From Actinomycetota bacterium (GTDB taxonomy: Bacteria; Actinomycetota; Actinomycetes; S36-B12), in NCBI GenBank assembly GCA_005798555.1, contig SYJA01000006.1, positions 1 to 64,000 of the forward strand: a stretch of 64,000 nt of DNA, written 5' to 3'. Positions 24,267 through 33,905 of the stretch are shown here, one piece after another. The position numbers were made by a program, and so were the translations under genes. Position 1 is the stretch's first letter. The number at the start of each line of letters is the position of its first letter. A model generated the notes under the pieces. The model did not search any database and was not told where the DNA came from. It saw only the letters and a list, made by a program, of their open reading frames with translations.

Positions 24267-24455
24267 TTAGCCGCGCACGACCTTGCCGGCCTTAAGGCAG
24301 GATGCGCAGACATTTTGGCGCTTTGGGGTCTTGCCCACCAGGATGCGAACCCGCTGAATATTTGGGTTCCAGCGCCGCTTGGTGCGAACATGTGAGTGCG
24401 AAACGCTGTACCCGAAGCTCGGGCCCTTGCCGCAGACGTCGCAGTTGGCAGCCAC
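24267..24455 (-). CDS. rpmB: 50S ribosomal protein L28 (zinc-binding type)
   Basis: [52 protein letters not shown] start. Confidence 0.95.
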   Translation of the reverse strand: MAANCDVCGKGPSFGYSVSHSHVRTKRRWNPNIQRVRILVGKTPKRQNVCASCLKAGKVVRG

Positions 24456-24653
24456 CGTGAACTCCTCTTGACACTTGCCAGACTCGGTGGGTACCGAGGG
24501 TGGCCCGATTCGGGTCGTAGGCTGCCCGTGTGGACAGCGGCCCAAGGGTAGCCGACAGGGCGGCCCGGCCCCAAATCGGGACGGTTTTTGGGCCCGCGAT
24601 ACCCGGTCGAACCGGGGGGCGGATCGGGGCGCGAATAAAGGCGACCGAAGCTA

Positions 24654-26285
24654 GTGGGGCAGGGGGTGGCGCAATTGGCCGATGACTTGGACGCGGGGGG
24701 GATCCGGACCTGGGCGTATGCCGCGCTGACCGCCCTTGGGGATGCCCGCGCCGAGATTGATGCCCTCAATGTCTTCCCGGTTCCAGATGGCGATACCGGC
24801 ACCAACGTCTACTTGACGATGGAGGCGGCCTGCCAAGAAGTTGATCAGGCACTTGACGAGCCCCAGCACTCACGTTCGAGTGTGGCTCGGGCCCTGGCAC
24901 ACGGTGCTTTGCTGGGCGCTCGGGGCAATTCGGGGGTCATCATCTCCCAGATTTTTCGCGGGGCCAGTGAAGTCCTTGCGCGGGTGGATGCAGATCGGCC
25001 GGTCTCTGGAGCCGATATCGCCGAGATGCTGCAGGTTTCCGCTGATCTGGCTTATGCGGCAGTGGCTAAGCCGGTTGCGGGCACCATCTTGACCGTCGCT
25101 CGAGCGGCGGCCGAGGCGGCGGTGGCCGCCGTTCGATCAGACAGCGAAGTCGAAGTCGGCGCCGTCGTTACCCGCGCGGCCACGGCGGCCCAGCAGGCAC
25201 TGGATCAAACTCCGCAACTCTTGGAAGCTCTGCGCAGAGCCGGGGTCGTGGATGCGGGTGGCCGTGCCTATGTGGTGATCCTCGATGCACTTGCCGGGGT
25301 TGTTACCGGTGTGCGCCGGGTATCGCCCGCCGCCTATTTGCCATTGCCGCGTGCGGTCGACAAAGAACCACCTGCGCATTACGCAGGGCCTGCCTATGAA
25401 GTGATGTTTCTCCTAGATGCCACCGCCCCGGCTGTTGAGCTCATGCGGGCACGGCTGGGTGAACTCGGTGACGCCTTGGTGGTTGTCGGCGGTGAGGGCT
25501 TGTGGAATGTGCACGTGCATGTCGACGATGCTGGCGCAGCCGTTGAGGCTGCGATGGCCGCTGGTCGCCCGCACCGAATCCGGATAACCCACCTTGAGGT
25601 TGCCGATGTGGTGTTGAACCACCTAGGTCGTGGTCTGGTCGCAGTGACGCATGGCCCGGGCACCGCATCGTTGATGGAAAGTCTCGGAGTCACTATCGTC
25701 CCCGCGCAACCTGGGCAGCGCCCATCGACGAAAGAGTTGCTGCATGCCATCAAGGCGACGGGAGCAACAGAAGTAGTGCTGTTACCTAGTGACAAAGACA
25801 CCTGGCCGGTTGCCGAAGTGGCGGCGGAGCAGGCCCGCGCCGCAGAGTTACGGGTTTCCATCATTCCAACCAGGTCAATCGTGCAGACTCTTGCCGCAAT
25901 CGCGGTGCAGGAGGACGGTGCGCGGTTTGAAGACGATGTCGTCGCCATGACCCGAGCCGCCGGCGCTACCCGGTATGGCGCGGTGACCATTGCCGTGCGT
26001 GAGGCACTGACCACGGTTGGTCCGTGCCAGGTCGGGGATGTTCTTGGCCTGGTCGACGGTGACATCGTGGTTCTTGGCAAGGATGTTGTCACGGTGATCC
26101 GCGAAATCCTCCTTGGCATGCTCGCGGTCGGTGGCGAACTCGTCACCTTGGTTACCGGGTTAGAAGCGGGCGGTGAGATCACCGAGGGCATTCCAAATTG
26201 GTTGCAGCGTGAGTTTGCGTTGGTTGACATCAGTTGCTACGACGGTGGGCAACCGCTTTGGCCGCTGATCATCGGCGTCGAATGA
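24654..26285 (+). CDS. DAK2-domain protein (YloV/FakA-like); exact start uncertain
   Basis: 543 aa; ALNVFPVPDGDTGTNVYLTMEAA, GARGNSGVIISQIFRG. Confidence 0.9.
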   Translation: MGQGVAQLADDLDAGGIRTWAYAALTALGDARAEIDALNVFPVPDGDTGTNVYLTMEAACQEVDQALDEPQHSRSSVARALAHGALLGARGNSGVIISQIFRGASEVLARVDADRPVSGADIAEMLQVSADLAYAAVAKPVAGTILTVARAAAEAAVAAVRSDSEVEVGAVVTRAATAAQQALDQTPQLLEALRRAGVVDAGGRAYVVILDALAGVVTGVRRVSPAAYLPLPRAVDKEPPAHYAGPAYEVMFLLDATAPAVELMRARLGELGDALVVVGGEGLWNVHVHVDDAGAAVEAAMAAGRPHRIRITHLEVADVVLNHLGRGLVAVTHGPGTASLMESLGVTIVPAQPGQRPSTKELLHAIKATGATEVVLLPSDKDTWPVAEVAAEQARAAELRVSIIPTRSIVQTLAAIAVQEDGARFEDDVVAMTRAAGATRYGAVTIAVREALTTVGPCQVGDVLGLVDGDIVVLGKDVVTVIREILLGMLAVGGELVTLVTGLEAGGEITEGIPNWLQREFALVDISCYDGGQPLWPLIIGVE

Positions 26286-28468
26286 CATCCGGTGACCTGG
26301 AACGCCCGTTAACCAAGGTGGTGGGCGGCAAGACGGCGACCGCGCTTGCCAAGTCTTTCGGCATGGTCACAGTCAATGACCTATTACGGCACTATCCGCG
26401 CCGTTACGCCAAGCGTGGTGAACTAACAGATTTAGCAACTTTGAGTGACGGTGAGTCCGTCACCGTCCTTGCCGAAATCGAGCAGGTGACTATCAGGCCG
26501 ATGAGACAGCGGCGCGGTTCCATTCTTGAGGCGGTGGTAACCGATGGCAAGGGCCGGCTGTCGGTGACTTTCTTCAATCAGGCCTGGCGTGAACGTGAGT
26601 TGCGGCCTGCGCGCAGCGGCTTGTTCTCGGGGCAGGTTTCGACCTTTCGAAATAAGCGGCAGCTTGCGCACCCACAATGCCTGTTGTTCCCCGACGGGGT
26701 CAACGACGACCCAGAAGCAATCGCGGCCTTCGCCGGTGAGTTGATTCCGGTCTATCCGGCATCGGGGTCGATGACCTCGTGGCAGATAGCTGGCGCCGTG
26801 CGGATGGTTCTGGATACGTTGGGGGAGGTTGCTGACCCGATCCCTGAAGCGGTTTTATCCGATGAGAAGTTGCTTGACCTGACGCGGGCCTTGCACCTGA
26901 TTCACCGACCCACGGATTTCACGGAAGTCACCGCGGCACAGGCAAGGCTCAAGTTCGAAGAAGCGTTCGTGCTGCAAGTGGTACTTGCTCAGCGTCGTCA
27001 GGAAATGTCCCACTTAATGGCGACCCCACGTTCGGTGGTTGCTGGACCGCTACTCACTTCATTCGATAGGCGTCTGCCGTTTGTCCTAACGGCCGGCCAG
27101 GACTTCGTCAGCGAGGAAATCGCTCGGGATCTGGCAGGCACCCACCCGATGCACCGACTGCTCCAGGGTGACGTTGGCAGCGGTAAAACGATTGTGGCAT
27201 TGCGGGCGATGTTGTCGGTGGTAGACGCGGGTGGGCAGGCCGCACTCTTGGCGCCGACCGAGGTGTTGGCAGCGCAGCATTATCGATCCATTCGAACCTT
27301 GCTCGGTCCATTGGCAGATCGCGGACGCCTAGGTGGTGCTGATGATGGCACCCGGGTGGCTCTACTGTCCGGCTCACAGCGCACAGCACAGCGCCGGGTT
27401 GAGTTACTCGATGTAATCACTGGTGATGCCGGGATCGTGGTTGGCACCCATGCGCTCATTCAGGACACCGTGGAGTTCCGGGATCTTGCCCTGGTGGTGG
27501 TTGATGAGCAGCATCGATTCGGGGTCGAGCAGCGGGCGGCACTAGCAGCAAAAGCTCGTGACGGCACGAGGCCGCATGTGCTCGTCATGACGGCCACTCC
27601 AATCCCACGTACCGTTGCAATGACCGTCTTTGGCGACTTGGATATCTCCACGCTGTCAGAGTTACCAGCGGGACGCACTCCGATCGCCACCCATGTCATC
27701 TCAACTCGTGAGCAGCCGGGGCACCTGGTGCGCGCCTGGCAACGGGTGGAAGAAGAGGCTGCGCAAAAGCATCGGATCTTTGTGGTGTGCCCGCGCATTG
27801 GCGGAACCGGCATTGAGGACGATCTTGAAATTGAGTCCGGTGAGACCGCGATCGCATCAGTACTTGATGTTTCACAGACCCTCACCCGAGAGCTACCGGG
27901 TCTTCGAGTCGAGATGTTGCACGGCCGAATGAGTGGCGATGAAAAAGAAGATGTGATGGCTAGGTTTGCCGATATCTCGCACCCGGATGGGATAGATGTG
28001 TTGGTGGCGACCACGGTCATCGAAGTGGGGGTCGACGTGCCAGACGCCAGCATCATGATCATTCTCGATGCTGATCGGTTCGGGATTTCACAACTCCATC
28101 AATTACGTGGCCGAGTAGGGCGCGGCTCCCTCCCCGGTCTGTGTCTGCTGGTGACCGACGCCGATGCGGGGAGCCCGGCTCGCGAGCGGCTGCTGGCTGT
28201 TGCGTCAACCACGGACGGCTTCGAGTTATCGCAGTTGGATCTCCAGATGCGGCGCGAAGGCGACGTCCTTGGCTCGATGCAATCTGGGCGACGCAGTTCA
28301 CTGCGGCTCCTTGAGGTGGTGCGCGACGAAGACATTATCGAGCGTGCGCGGGCGGCTGCGCATGCGGTTATCGACGCTGATCCGCAGTTACTGGCGCACT
28401 TGGATTTGCAGCTTGCGATTGGTGCGCTCACCTCCGATGAGCAGACTGAATTCTTGGAGAAGGCGTGA
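26282..28468 (+). CDS. recG: ATP-dependent DNA helicase RecG
   Basis: LLQGDVGSGKTIVALRAML, VVDEQHRFGVEQR, DADRFGISQLHQLRGRVGRG. Confidence 0.96.
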   Translation: MTSGDLERPLTKVVGGKTATALAKSFGMVTVNDLLRHYPRRYAKRGELTDLATLSDGESVTVLAEIEQVTIRPMRQRRGSILEAVVTDGKGRLSVTFFNQAWRERELRPARSGLFSGQVSTFRNKRQLAHPQCLLFPDGVNDDPEAIAAFAGELIPVYPASGSMTSWQIAGAVRMVLDTLGEVADPIPEAVLSDEKLLDLTRALHLIHRPTDFTEVTAAQARLKFEEAFVLQVVLAQRRQEMSHLMATPRSVVAGPLLTSFDRRLPFVLTAGQDFVSEEIARDLAGTHPMHRLLQGDVGSGKTIVALRAMLSVVDAGGQAALLAPTEVLAAQHYRSIRTLLGPLADRGRLGGADDGTRVALLSGSQRTAQRRVELLDVITGDAGIVVGTHALIQDTVEFRDLALVVVDEQHRFGVEQRAALAAKARDGTRPHVLVMTATPIPRTVAMTVFGDLDISTLSELPAGRTPIATHVISTREQPGHLVRAWQRVEEEAAQKHRIFVVCPRIGGTGIEDDLEIESGETAIASVLDVSQTLTRELPGLRVEMLHGRMSGDEKEDVMARFADISHPDGIDVLVATTVIEVGVDVPDASIMIILDADRFGISQLHQLRGRVGRGSLPGLCLLVTDADAGSPARERLLAVASTTDGFELSQLDLQMRREGDVLGSMQSGRRSSLRLLEVVRDEDIIERARAAAHAVIDADPQLLAHLDLQLAIGALTSDEQTEFLEKA

Positions 28469-29049
28469 CTCGAATCATCGCGGGAGCGGCCAAGGGGCGG
28501 CGCCTTTCGGTACCAAAGCATGGGACCCGTCCCACGTCTGATCGGGTTCGTGAATCCATGTTCTCCGCGGTCTCCGCTCACTTCTTAAAGTCCGGCATTG
28601 ACTGGCCGGAGGTCTCGGTACTTGATCTCTATGCGGGAACGGGGGCGCTTGGGCTCGAAGCCCTGAGCCGCGGCGCGCGCTTGGTGGTGCTGGTCGAGAA
28701 GGCGCGCACAGCATGTGCAGTGATCGAAGCCAATATCGAGGCGGTTGCGCTGCCTGGTGCCCAGTTGGTCGTAGGGGGGGTTGACTCGGTAGCCGGTCGG
28801 ATCGGGGACAAGCACTTCGAATTAGTCTTGGCTGACCCGCCTTACGAACTAGCCTCCGCTGGAGTCGCGTCGGCGCTGATGTCTCTACAAGACAAGCTGC
28901 TATTTGCCGGCGGGGCGTTGGTAGTAGTCGAACGGCCTACCGAGGGCGGGGAGTGTCCGCTCCCTGGCCACTGGAAGGTTCTGCAGCAGCGCCGACACGG
29001 TGATACCACTGTTTGGTACGGTCAAGTACCTGAAAACCTGCCCGACTAG
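28465..29049 (+). CDS. rsmD: 16S rRNA (guanine966-N2)-methyltransferase
   Basis: MTRIIAGAAKGRRLSVPKHGTRPTSDRVRESMFSAV, LDLYAGTGALGLEALSRGA, LADPPY. Confidence 0.95.
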   Translation: MTRIIAGAAKGRRLSVPKHGTRPTSDRVRESMFSAVSAHFLKSGIDWPEVSVLDLYAGTGALGLEALSRGARLVVLVEKARTACAVIEANIEAVALPGAQLVVGGVDSVAGRIGDKHFELVLADPPYELASAGVASALMSLQDKLLFAGGALVVVERPTEGGECPLPGHWKVLQQRRHGDTTVWYGQVPENLPD

Positions 29050-29065
29050 AAGTTAGGAGCCGGTC

Positions 29066-29551
29066 ATGCGCCGAGCGGTCTGCCCGGGGTCATTTGATCC
29101 CTGCACGAATGGGCACCTTGACGTTTTTGCGCGGGCGGCCGAAATTGCAGACGAAGTAATAGTCGCGGTGCTGATCAATAAGACGAAGTCGAGTTTATTC
29201 ACCGTCGCCGAGCGCATCGAGATGTTAAGCGCTGTGGTCGCTCCACTGCCGAACGTGAAGATCGACTCCTTCCATGGCCTCCTTGTCGACTACTGCCGCG
29301 ACCATGATGCACAGGTAATCGTCAAGGGGCTTCGCGCGGTAAGCGACTTTGACTACGAATTACAGATGGCGCAGATGAACTACCGCCTGACCCGAGTAGA
29401 AACCGTTTTCATCTCGGCGAATCCCCTGTACAGCTATTTGTCGTCCAGCCTGGTCAAGGAAGTTGCCACTTACGGGGGCGATGTGGCCGGACTAGTGCCC
29501 GACCTCGTGTTGGAGCGGCTCCGGGCGAAGATTTCGGGCACAATAGGCTGA
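29066..29551 (+). CDS. coaD: Phosphopantetheine adenylyltransferase
   Basis: MRRAVCPGSFDPCTNGHLDVFARAA..YSYLSSSLVKEVATYGGDV. Confidence 0.96.
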   Translation: MRRAVCPGSFDPCTNGHLDVFARAAEIADEVIVAVLINKTKSSLFTVAERIEMLSAVVAPLPNVKIDSFHGLLVDYCRDHDAQVIVKGLRAVSDFDYELQMAQMNYRLTRVETVFISANPLYSYLSSSLVKEVATYGGDVAGLVPDLVLERLRAKISGTIG

Positions 29552-29578
29552 AATGGCCGGTTAGTACAAGGAGATGCT

Positions 29579-30088
29579 TTGGACGTCCAAGAACGGCTCG
29601 ACGAACTTGCCGTCATGATCGAAGACGCTAAGGCGATGCCGCTTTCGGCATCCTGTTTGGTTAACCGGGCCCAGGTACTTGATCTGATAGACGAAATTCG
29701 CCAATTGCTGCCGGAGTCCGTTGCGCGCGCTGATGAACTACTGGCTGATCGCGAGGCGGTAGTCCAAGATGGCCGGCGCGAAGCCGACCGGCTGTTGGAG
29801 CGAGCGCGGGGGGAAGCCGACCGCATGGTCACCGAACACGAGGTTTATTTGGCGGCGGTTGGGGAGTCTGAAGCCATGCGGGCCGAAGCGGCCGAAGAGA
29901 CAGCGCGCATGCGCATGGAGACCGATGGTTACATCGATGCCAAGTTGGCTACCTTCGAAATTGCGCTGAACAAGACCCTGCAGACCGTGGACCGGGGCCG
30001 CGAGCGCCTGCGGGCGCAGGTATACGAGGATTTGGCGCCCGAGCCCTCGCACGCAGCGCTGGACGAGATTTACGACGGCCAGCGCTGA
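29579..30088 (+). CDS. DivIVA-like coiled-coil protein (Rv2927c-like)
   Basis: Coiled-coil composition, position between coaD and DUF177/rpmF; TTG start after AAGGAG. Confidence 0.7.
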   Translation: MDVQERLDELAVMIEDAKAMPLSASCLVNRAQVLDLIDEIRQLLPESVARADELLADREAVVQDGRREADRLLERARGEADRMVTEHEVYLAAVGESEAMRAEAAEETARMRMETDGYIDAKLATFEIALNKTLQTVDRGRERLRAQVYEDLAPEPSHAALDEIYDGQR

Positions 30089-30211
30089 GCGTACTTGGGC
30101 GATTTGTCCGATTTTAGGTCTGCCGGGGTTGGCAGTAGGGTGCTGCAGGTATCCTTTTGCCACTAGTTGATGTTCTACCTTTACCAACCTTGCGAATCCG
30201 ACAGGGGTGCA

Positions 30212-30799
30212 GTGACCGGCCTCGACCCGAGTAGCCCGCTTGTGCTTGATACGCGGGCCCTCAACCTGCCCCGGCGGGCCGGGTCGATGATCACGGTAAC
30301 CCGAACGGTGCCCAGCCCGGTTGATATGGGCGTCGCATTAGCCAGAGTCCTTCCTGATTCGCCAGTTGAGCTTGATCTACGACTGGAATCGGTGCTGGAA
30401 GGGGTGTTGGTTTCTGGTTCAGCGGATGTGCATGTCGACGCGGAATGCGCTCGGTGCCTAGATCCGCTGGACTGGGATGAGGTGGTTGAGTTCAGCGAAT
30501 TGTTCGTCTATCCCGCAACCGATGCCCGGGGCGCGGTGGTTGAAGAACTAGTTGATGACGACGAAGACCTGTTACCGAGGCTTCAGGACGACATGCTCGA
30601 CCTAGAGGCCACGCTGCGGGACGCAGTGGTGCTGGGTTTTCCGCTGGCACCGGTTTGTCAAAGTGATTGTGCAGGCCTGTGCTCGGTCTGCGGAGTCCGA
30701 CTTGACGACCACCCCGGGCACCTGCACGAACAGCTTGATCCAAGGTGGGCGGCCCTTACCGCCTTGGAGCTACCAGACACAACCGAAGACCAAAGTTAA
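30212..30799 (+). CDS. YceD/DUF177 family protein
   Basis: VDAECARCLDPLDWD..CQSDCAGLCSVCGVRLDDHPGHLHEQLDPRWAAL; immediately upstream of rpmF. Confidence 0.88.
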   Translation: MTGLDPSSPLVLDTRALNLPRRAGSMITVTRTVPSPVDMGVALARVLPDSPVELDLRLESVLEGVLVSGSADVHVDAECARCLDPLDWDEVVEFSELFVYPATDARGAVVEELVDDDEDLLPRLQDDMLDLEATLRDAVVLGFPLAPVCQSDCAGLCSVCGVRLDDHPGHLHEQLDPRWAALTALELPDTTEDQS

Positions 30800-30817
30800 C
30801 CCAAGAAAGAGGACCCC

Positions 30818-30991
30818 GTGCCAGTACCGAAGCGCAAAACCTCGCGCTCTAATACCCGCCATCGTCGTTCGCAGTGGAAAACCTCGGTGCCGACTCTGGT
30901 GACCTGTGTTCGCTGCAGGGAAAAGCGCCTGGCTCACACCGCGTGCCCAACTTGCGGCACTTATGCCAAGCGACGCGTGCTGGACGTCTGA
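30818..30991 (+). CDS. rpmF: 50S ribosomal protein L32
   Basis: 57 aa VPVPKRKTSRSNTRHRRSQWKTSVPTLVTCVRCREKRLAHTACPTCGTYAKRRVLDV; absent from the supplied ORF track (too short). Confidence 0.95.
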   Translation: MPVPKRKTSRSNTRHRRSQWKTSVPTLVTCVRCREKRLAHTACPTCGTYAKRRVLDV

Positions 30992-30993
30992 TC

Positions 30994-31992
30994 ATGGCCC
31001 GCGTCGCCCTTGATCTCATGGGCGGCGACGGTGCCCCCGAGGTCGTGGCCGATGCCGTGGCGGCGTTGGATCTGGACGCACTCGACATCGACCTCGTCCT
31101 CGTGGGCCCGCCCACCCTTGCCGGTGAGTTGCTCTCCGCTCGCGGTATTGACCTCAATGCACACCCGCGCTTGACTGTTTTGAGCGCGAGTTGCGGCGTG
31201 CCGATGGTTGGCGACCCGTTGTCCTATGTGCGCACCAATCCAAATGTCAGTGTGCTCATCGCAGCCGGCGCGGTCGGGGCCGGTGCCGTTGATGCCTGGG
31301 TCTCGGTCGGTCATAGTGGTGCTGCGGTAACGGCCGCCGTGTTGTCGTGCGGACGTGTCACCGGGATGTCACGCCCGGCACTGGCCGTGGTGCTCCCGGC
31401 TACGTCGGGCCCGGTTGTCCTCGTGGATGTAGGAGCGGCCCCGGAAGCCAGTGCGAATGTTTTGACCCAGTTCGCAATGGCCGGCTGGTGCTATGCCACC
31501 GCATTGGGTATCCCCGACCCCGCGGTTGGCCTCCTTAACATAGGCAGTGAGACCGGGAAGGGAGATGCTCTTCGTCTGGCGGCCGACACCTTGATGCGAG
31601 ACCGGTTGCCCGCTCTCGGAGTGCGTTACACGGGTTCGGTAGAAGGGCATGACGTAGCCGCGGGTGCGCGAGCGCAGGTTGTCGTCACCGACGGTTTCAC
31701 CGGCAATGTCTTGCTCAAGGGGTTAGAAGGGGCGGTGGGGTGGGCGGCGCACCAGATGGCACTCGCCTACGGCGACCCCAAACCGGCCCGGGCGGTTGTC
31801 GCCGGCACGGCTACCGGTGATTTTGCCGCGGGCATGTTGCTCGGGGTTAACGGCATCACGGTAATTGGGCACGGCGCTGGCCGCCCGAATGAAATCGCCG
31901 CATGCGTTCGCCTAGCGGCTCGTGCCGCAAAAACCGACCTAATCGGGCTAACCCAGCGAACATTTTCCGCTTTAATGCAGCGGACCAGATGA
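30994..31992 (+). CDS. plsX: Phosphate acyltransferase PlsX
   Basis: MARVALDLMGGDGAPEVVADA; VSVGHSGAAVTAAVL; VTDGFTGNVLLKGLEG. Confidence 0.94.
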   Translation: MARVALDLMGGDGAPEVVADAVAALDLDALDIDLVLVGPPTLAGELLSARGIDLNAHPRLTVLSASCGVPMVGDPLSYVRTNPNVSVLIAAGAVGAGAVDAWVSVGHSGAAVTAAVLSCGRVTGMSRPALAVVLPATSGPVVLVDVGAAPEASANVLTQFAMAGWCYATALGIPDPAVGLLNIGSETGKGDALRLAADTLMRDRLPALGVRYTGSVEGHDVAAGARAQVVVTDGFTGNVLLKGLEGAVGWAAHQMALAYGDPKPARAVVAGTATGDFAAGMLLGVNGITVIGHGAGRPNEIAACVRLAARAAKTDLIGLTQRTFSALMQRTR

Positions 31993-32255
31993 CCGAGCCA
32001 ACCGTAACTCGTGCCTTAGCTCGCGTATTCGAGAGCGAAGTTACTTTTGTGGTGCGTCCCGATACCCCACTTGCCTCATTTGGCCCAATTGACCAAGCCT
32101 GGGTGCTGGTTGCGCAGGCGATAGTCGAGGAGGCCGCGGGGCGAGGCGTGGTAATAGCAATCGCTGATTCCGACATCTGCGAAGTTCACACATTCGGTGA
32201 ACTTGTGCAACTAGTCGAAAAACTAAGCTCCGCTTATGTGCAGGTGACTTCATGA
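31989..32255 (+). CDS. Degenerate acyl-carrier-protein-like protein lacking the DSL serine
   Basis: 88 aa; [46 protein letters not shown] overlaps with plsX and rnc. Confidence 0.6.
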   Translation: MTEPTVTRALARVFESEVTFVVRPDTPLASFGPIDQAWVLVAQAIVEEAAGRGVVIAIADSDICEVHTFGELVQLVEKLSSAYVQVTS

Positions 32256-32983
32256 GCAACTCGCGAAATCGAAGTGAGCGTGGCCGCGATGAGATTTTGA
32301 CCGGACTGGCCGCCAGTTTGGGCGTACCGGTTGATCTCGCACTGCTGAATCAAGCGCTAACCCACCGCTCCTACGCATACGAGCACGGCGGGCTCCCGCA
32401 TAATGAGCGGCTTGAGTTCTTGGGGGATGCAGTACTTGGCGTTCTGGTAACCGACACCCTGTATCGGACCTTTCCAGATTTACCCGAAGGACAATTGGCG
32501 AAACTTCGGGCAGCGGTGGTGAACTCACGGGCCCTGGCCGACGTTGCGCGTGAACTGGATCTGGGCGCTTACCTGCTTTTGGGTCGCGGCGAGGAGACCA
32601 CCGGTGGCCGGGATAAGCCTTCGATCCTTGCCGATGCGATGGAAGCCGTGATCGGGGCTTGCTACCTATCGGCTGGGATTGAAGTCGCCGGTGATCTTAT
32701 TCATGATCGTTTCGATCCACTGATTGAGCTTTCAGCCGAGCTCGGTGCTGGCCTTGATTGGAAGACTTCATTACAAGAGGCCGCCGCCAACGCCGAACTT
32801 GGCCTGCCGGAATACGTGGTCAGCAATACCGGTCCAGATCACCAGAAGGAGTTTCACGCGCGGGTGCGGGTAGGCGCCGAGGTGATCGGCGACGGCTGGG
32901 GCCGATCAAAGAAACTTGCCGAGCAGCAGGCCGCGGAAGTCGCCTACGCTCATCTTCTGAATTTGGCGGATCCGGAGAATTAG
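32252..32983 (+). CDS. rnc: Ribonuclease III
   Basis: [24 protein letters not shown]-terminal dsRBD. Confidence 0.96.
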   Translation: MSNSRNRSERGRDEILTGLAASLGVPVDLALLNQALTHRSYAYEHGGLPHNERLEFLGDAVLGVLVTDTLYRTFPDLPEGQLAKLRAAVVNSRALADVARELDLGAYLLLGRGEETTGGRDKPSILADAMEAVIGACYLSAGIEVAGDLIHDRFDPLIELSAELGAGLDWKTSLQEAAANAELGLPEYVVSNTGPDHQKEFHARVRVGAEVIGDGWGRSKKLAEQQAAEVAYAHLLNLADPEN

Positions 32984-33859
32984 GTGCCTGAACTCCCAGA
33001 AGTCGAGGTCGTGCGGCGGGGGCTTGCCGAGCATGCAACCGGACGCAAGATCAAACAGGTAGAGGTTCTACACCCGCGCGCCGTGCGGCGAAACATTGGA
33101 TCATTACCGGACCAGCTGGTTGGCCAACGCATCCGCTGCGTCAGCCGGCGCGGGAAGTACCTCTGGCTGCCGATGGTTGGGCAGCAGTTTGCCTTGGTCG
33201 CGCATTTGGGGATGAGTGGCCAACTACTGGTACAACCAAGTGGTGCACCCGATGAGAAGCACCTACGGGTTCGCATTGATTTCGTTGACGCCGGCCCGCA
33301 ACTGCGCTTTGTCGACCAGCGCACTTTTGGTTGGGTGATGACCGCCGATCTTGTGCCCGACGATGCCGGCGGCCACCTGCCCAACATCGTCAGCCATATT
33401 TCCCGGGACCTGCTCGACCCGGCATTCGATGAGGAAGCCTGCATTACCCGATTGCGAACCAGGAACATCGAGATCAAGCGGGCGTTGCTGGATCAAGCTC
33501 TAGTTTCCGGAATCGGGAATATCTACGCTGACGAGGCACTTTGGCGGGCCAAGCTAGGTGGTCGGCGCTCAACCGGGGCCCTGTCGGCAGCCAAGATCCA
33601 CGAGCTACTCGAGCACGCCAAATCGGTCATGACTTCGGCACTTGACCAAGGCGGCACCAGCTTCGATGCGCTTTATGTCAACGTCAACGGTGAGAGCGGC
33701 TACTTCGACAGGCAGTTAAGTGCCTACGGCCAAGAAGGTGAGCCCTGTGGGCACTGCGGTGGCCTTATTCGCCGGGAGAAATTCATGAATCGATCCAGTT
33801 TTTTCTGCCCTCGGTGCCAGCGGCGGGGGCCGGGTCGACGCCCGCAAGATAAGGTGTGA
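32984..33859 (+). CDS. mutM: Formamidopyrimidine-DNA glycosylase
   Basis: [30 protein letters not shown]; zinc finger [25 protein letters not shown]. Confidence 0.96.
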   Translation: MPELPEVEVVRRGLAEHATGRKIKQVEVLHPRAVRRNIGSLPDQLVGQRIRCVSRRGKYLWLPMVGQQFALVAHLGMSGQLLVQPSGAPDEKHLRVRIDFVDAGPQLRFVDQRTFGWVMTADLVPDDAGGHLPNIVSHISRDLLDPAFDEEACITRLRTRNIEIKRALLDQALVSGIGNIYADEALWRAKLGGRRSTGALSAAKIHELLEHAKSVMTSALDQGGTSFDALYVNVNGESGYFDRQLSAYGQEGEPCGHCGGLIRREKFMNRSSFFCPRCQRRGPGRRPQDKV

Positions 33860-33905
33860 GCATCTCGTCCTCAGCGCCTTCCCCGCGCCCGACCAGCGGA
33901 GAACC

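Noticed and set aside
24548-24653. GC-rich region between rpmB and the DAK2 gene considered as an ncRNA
   Set aside because: Only short G/C runs and no convincing hairpin-plus-T-tract or conserved RNA motif; likely an ordinary divergent promoter region.
25394-26230. 278-aa minus-strand ORF antisense to the DAK2 gene
   Set aside because: Antisense shadow ORF of low-complexity composition; the plus-strand gene has clear motifs.
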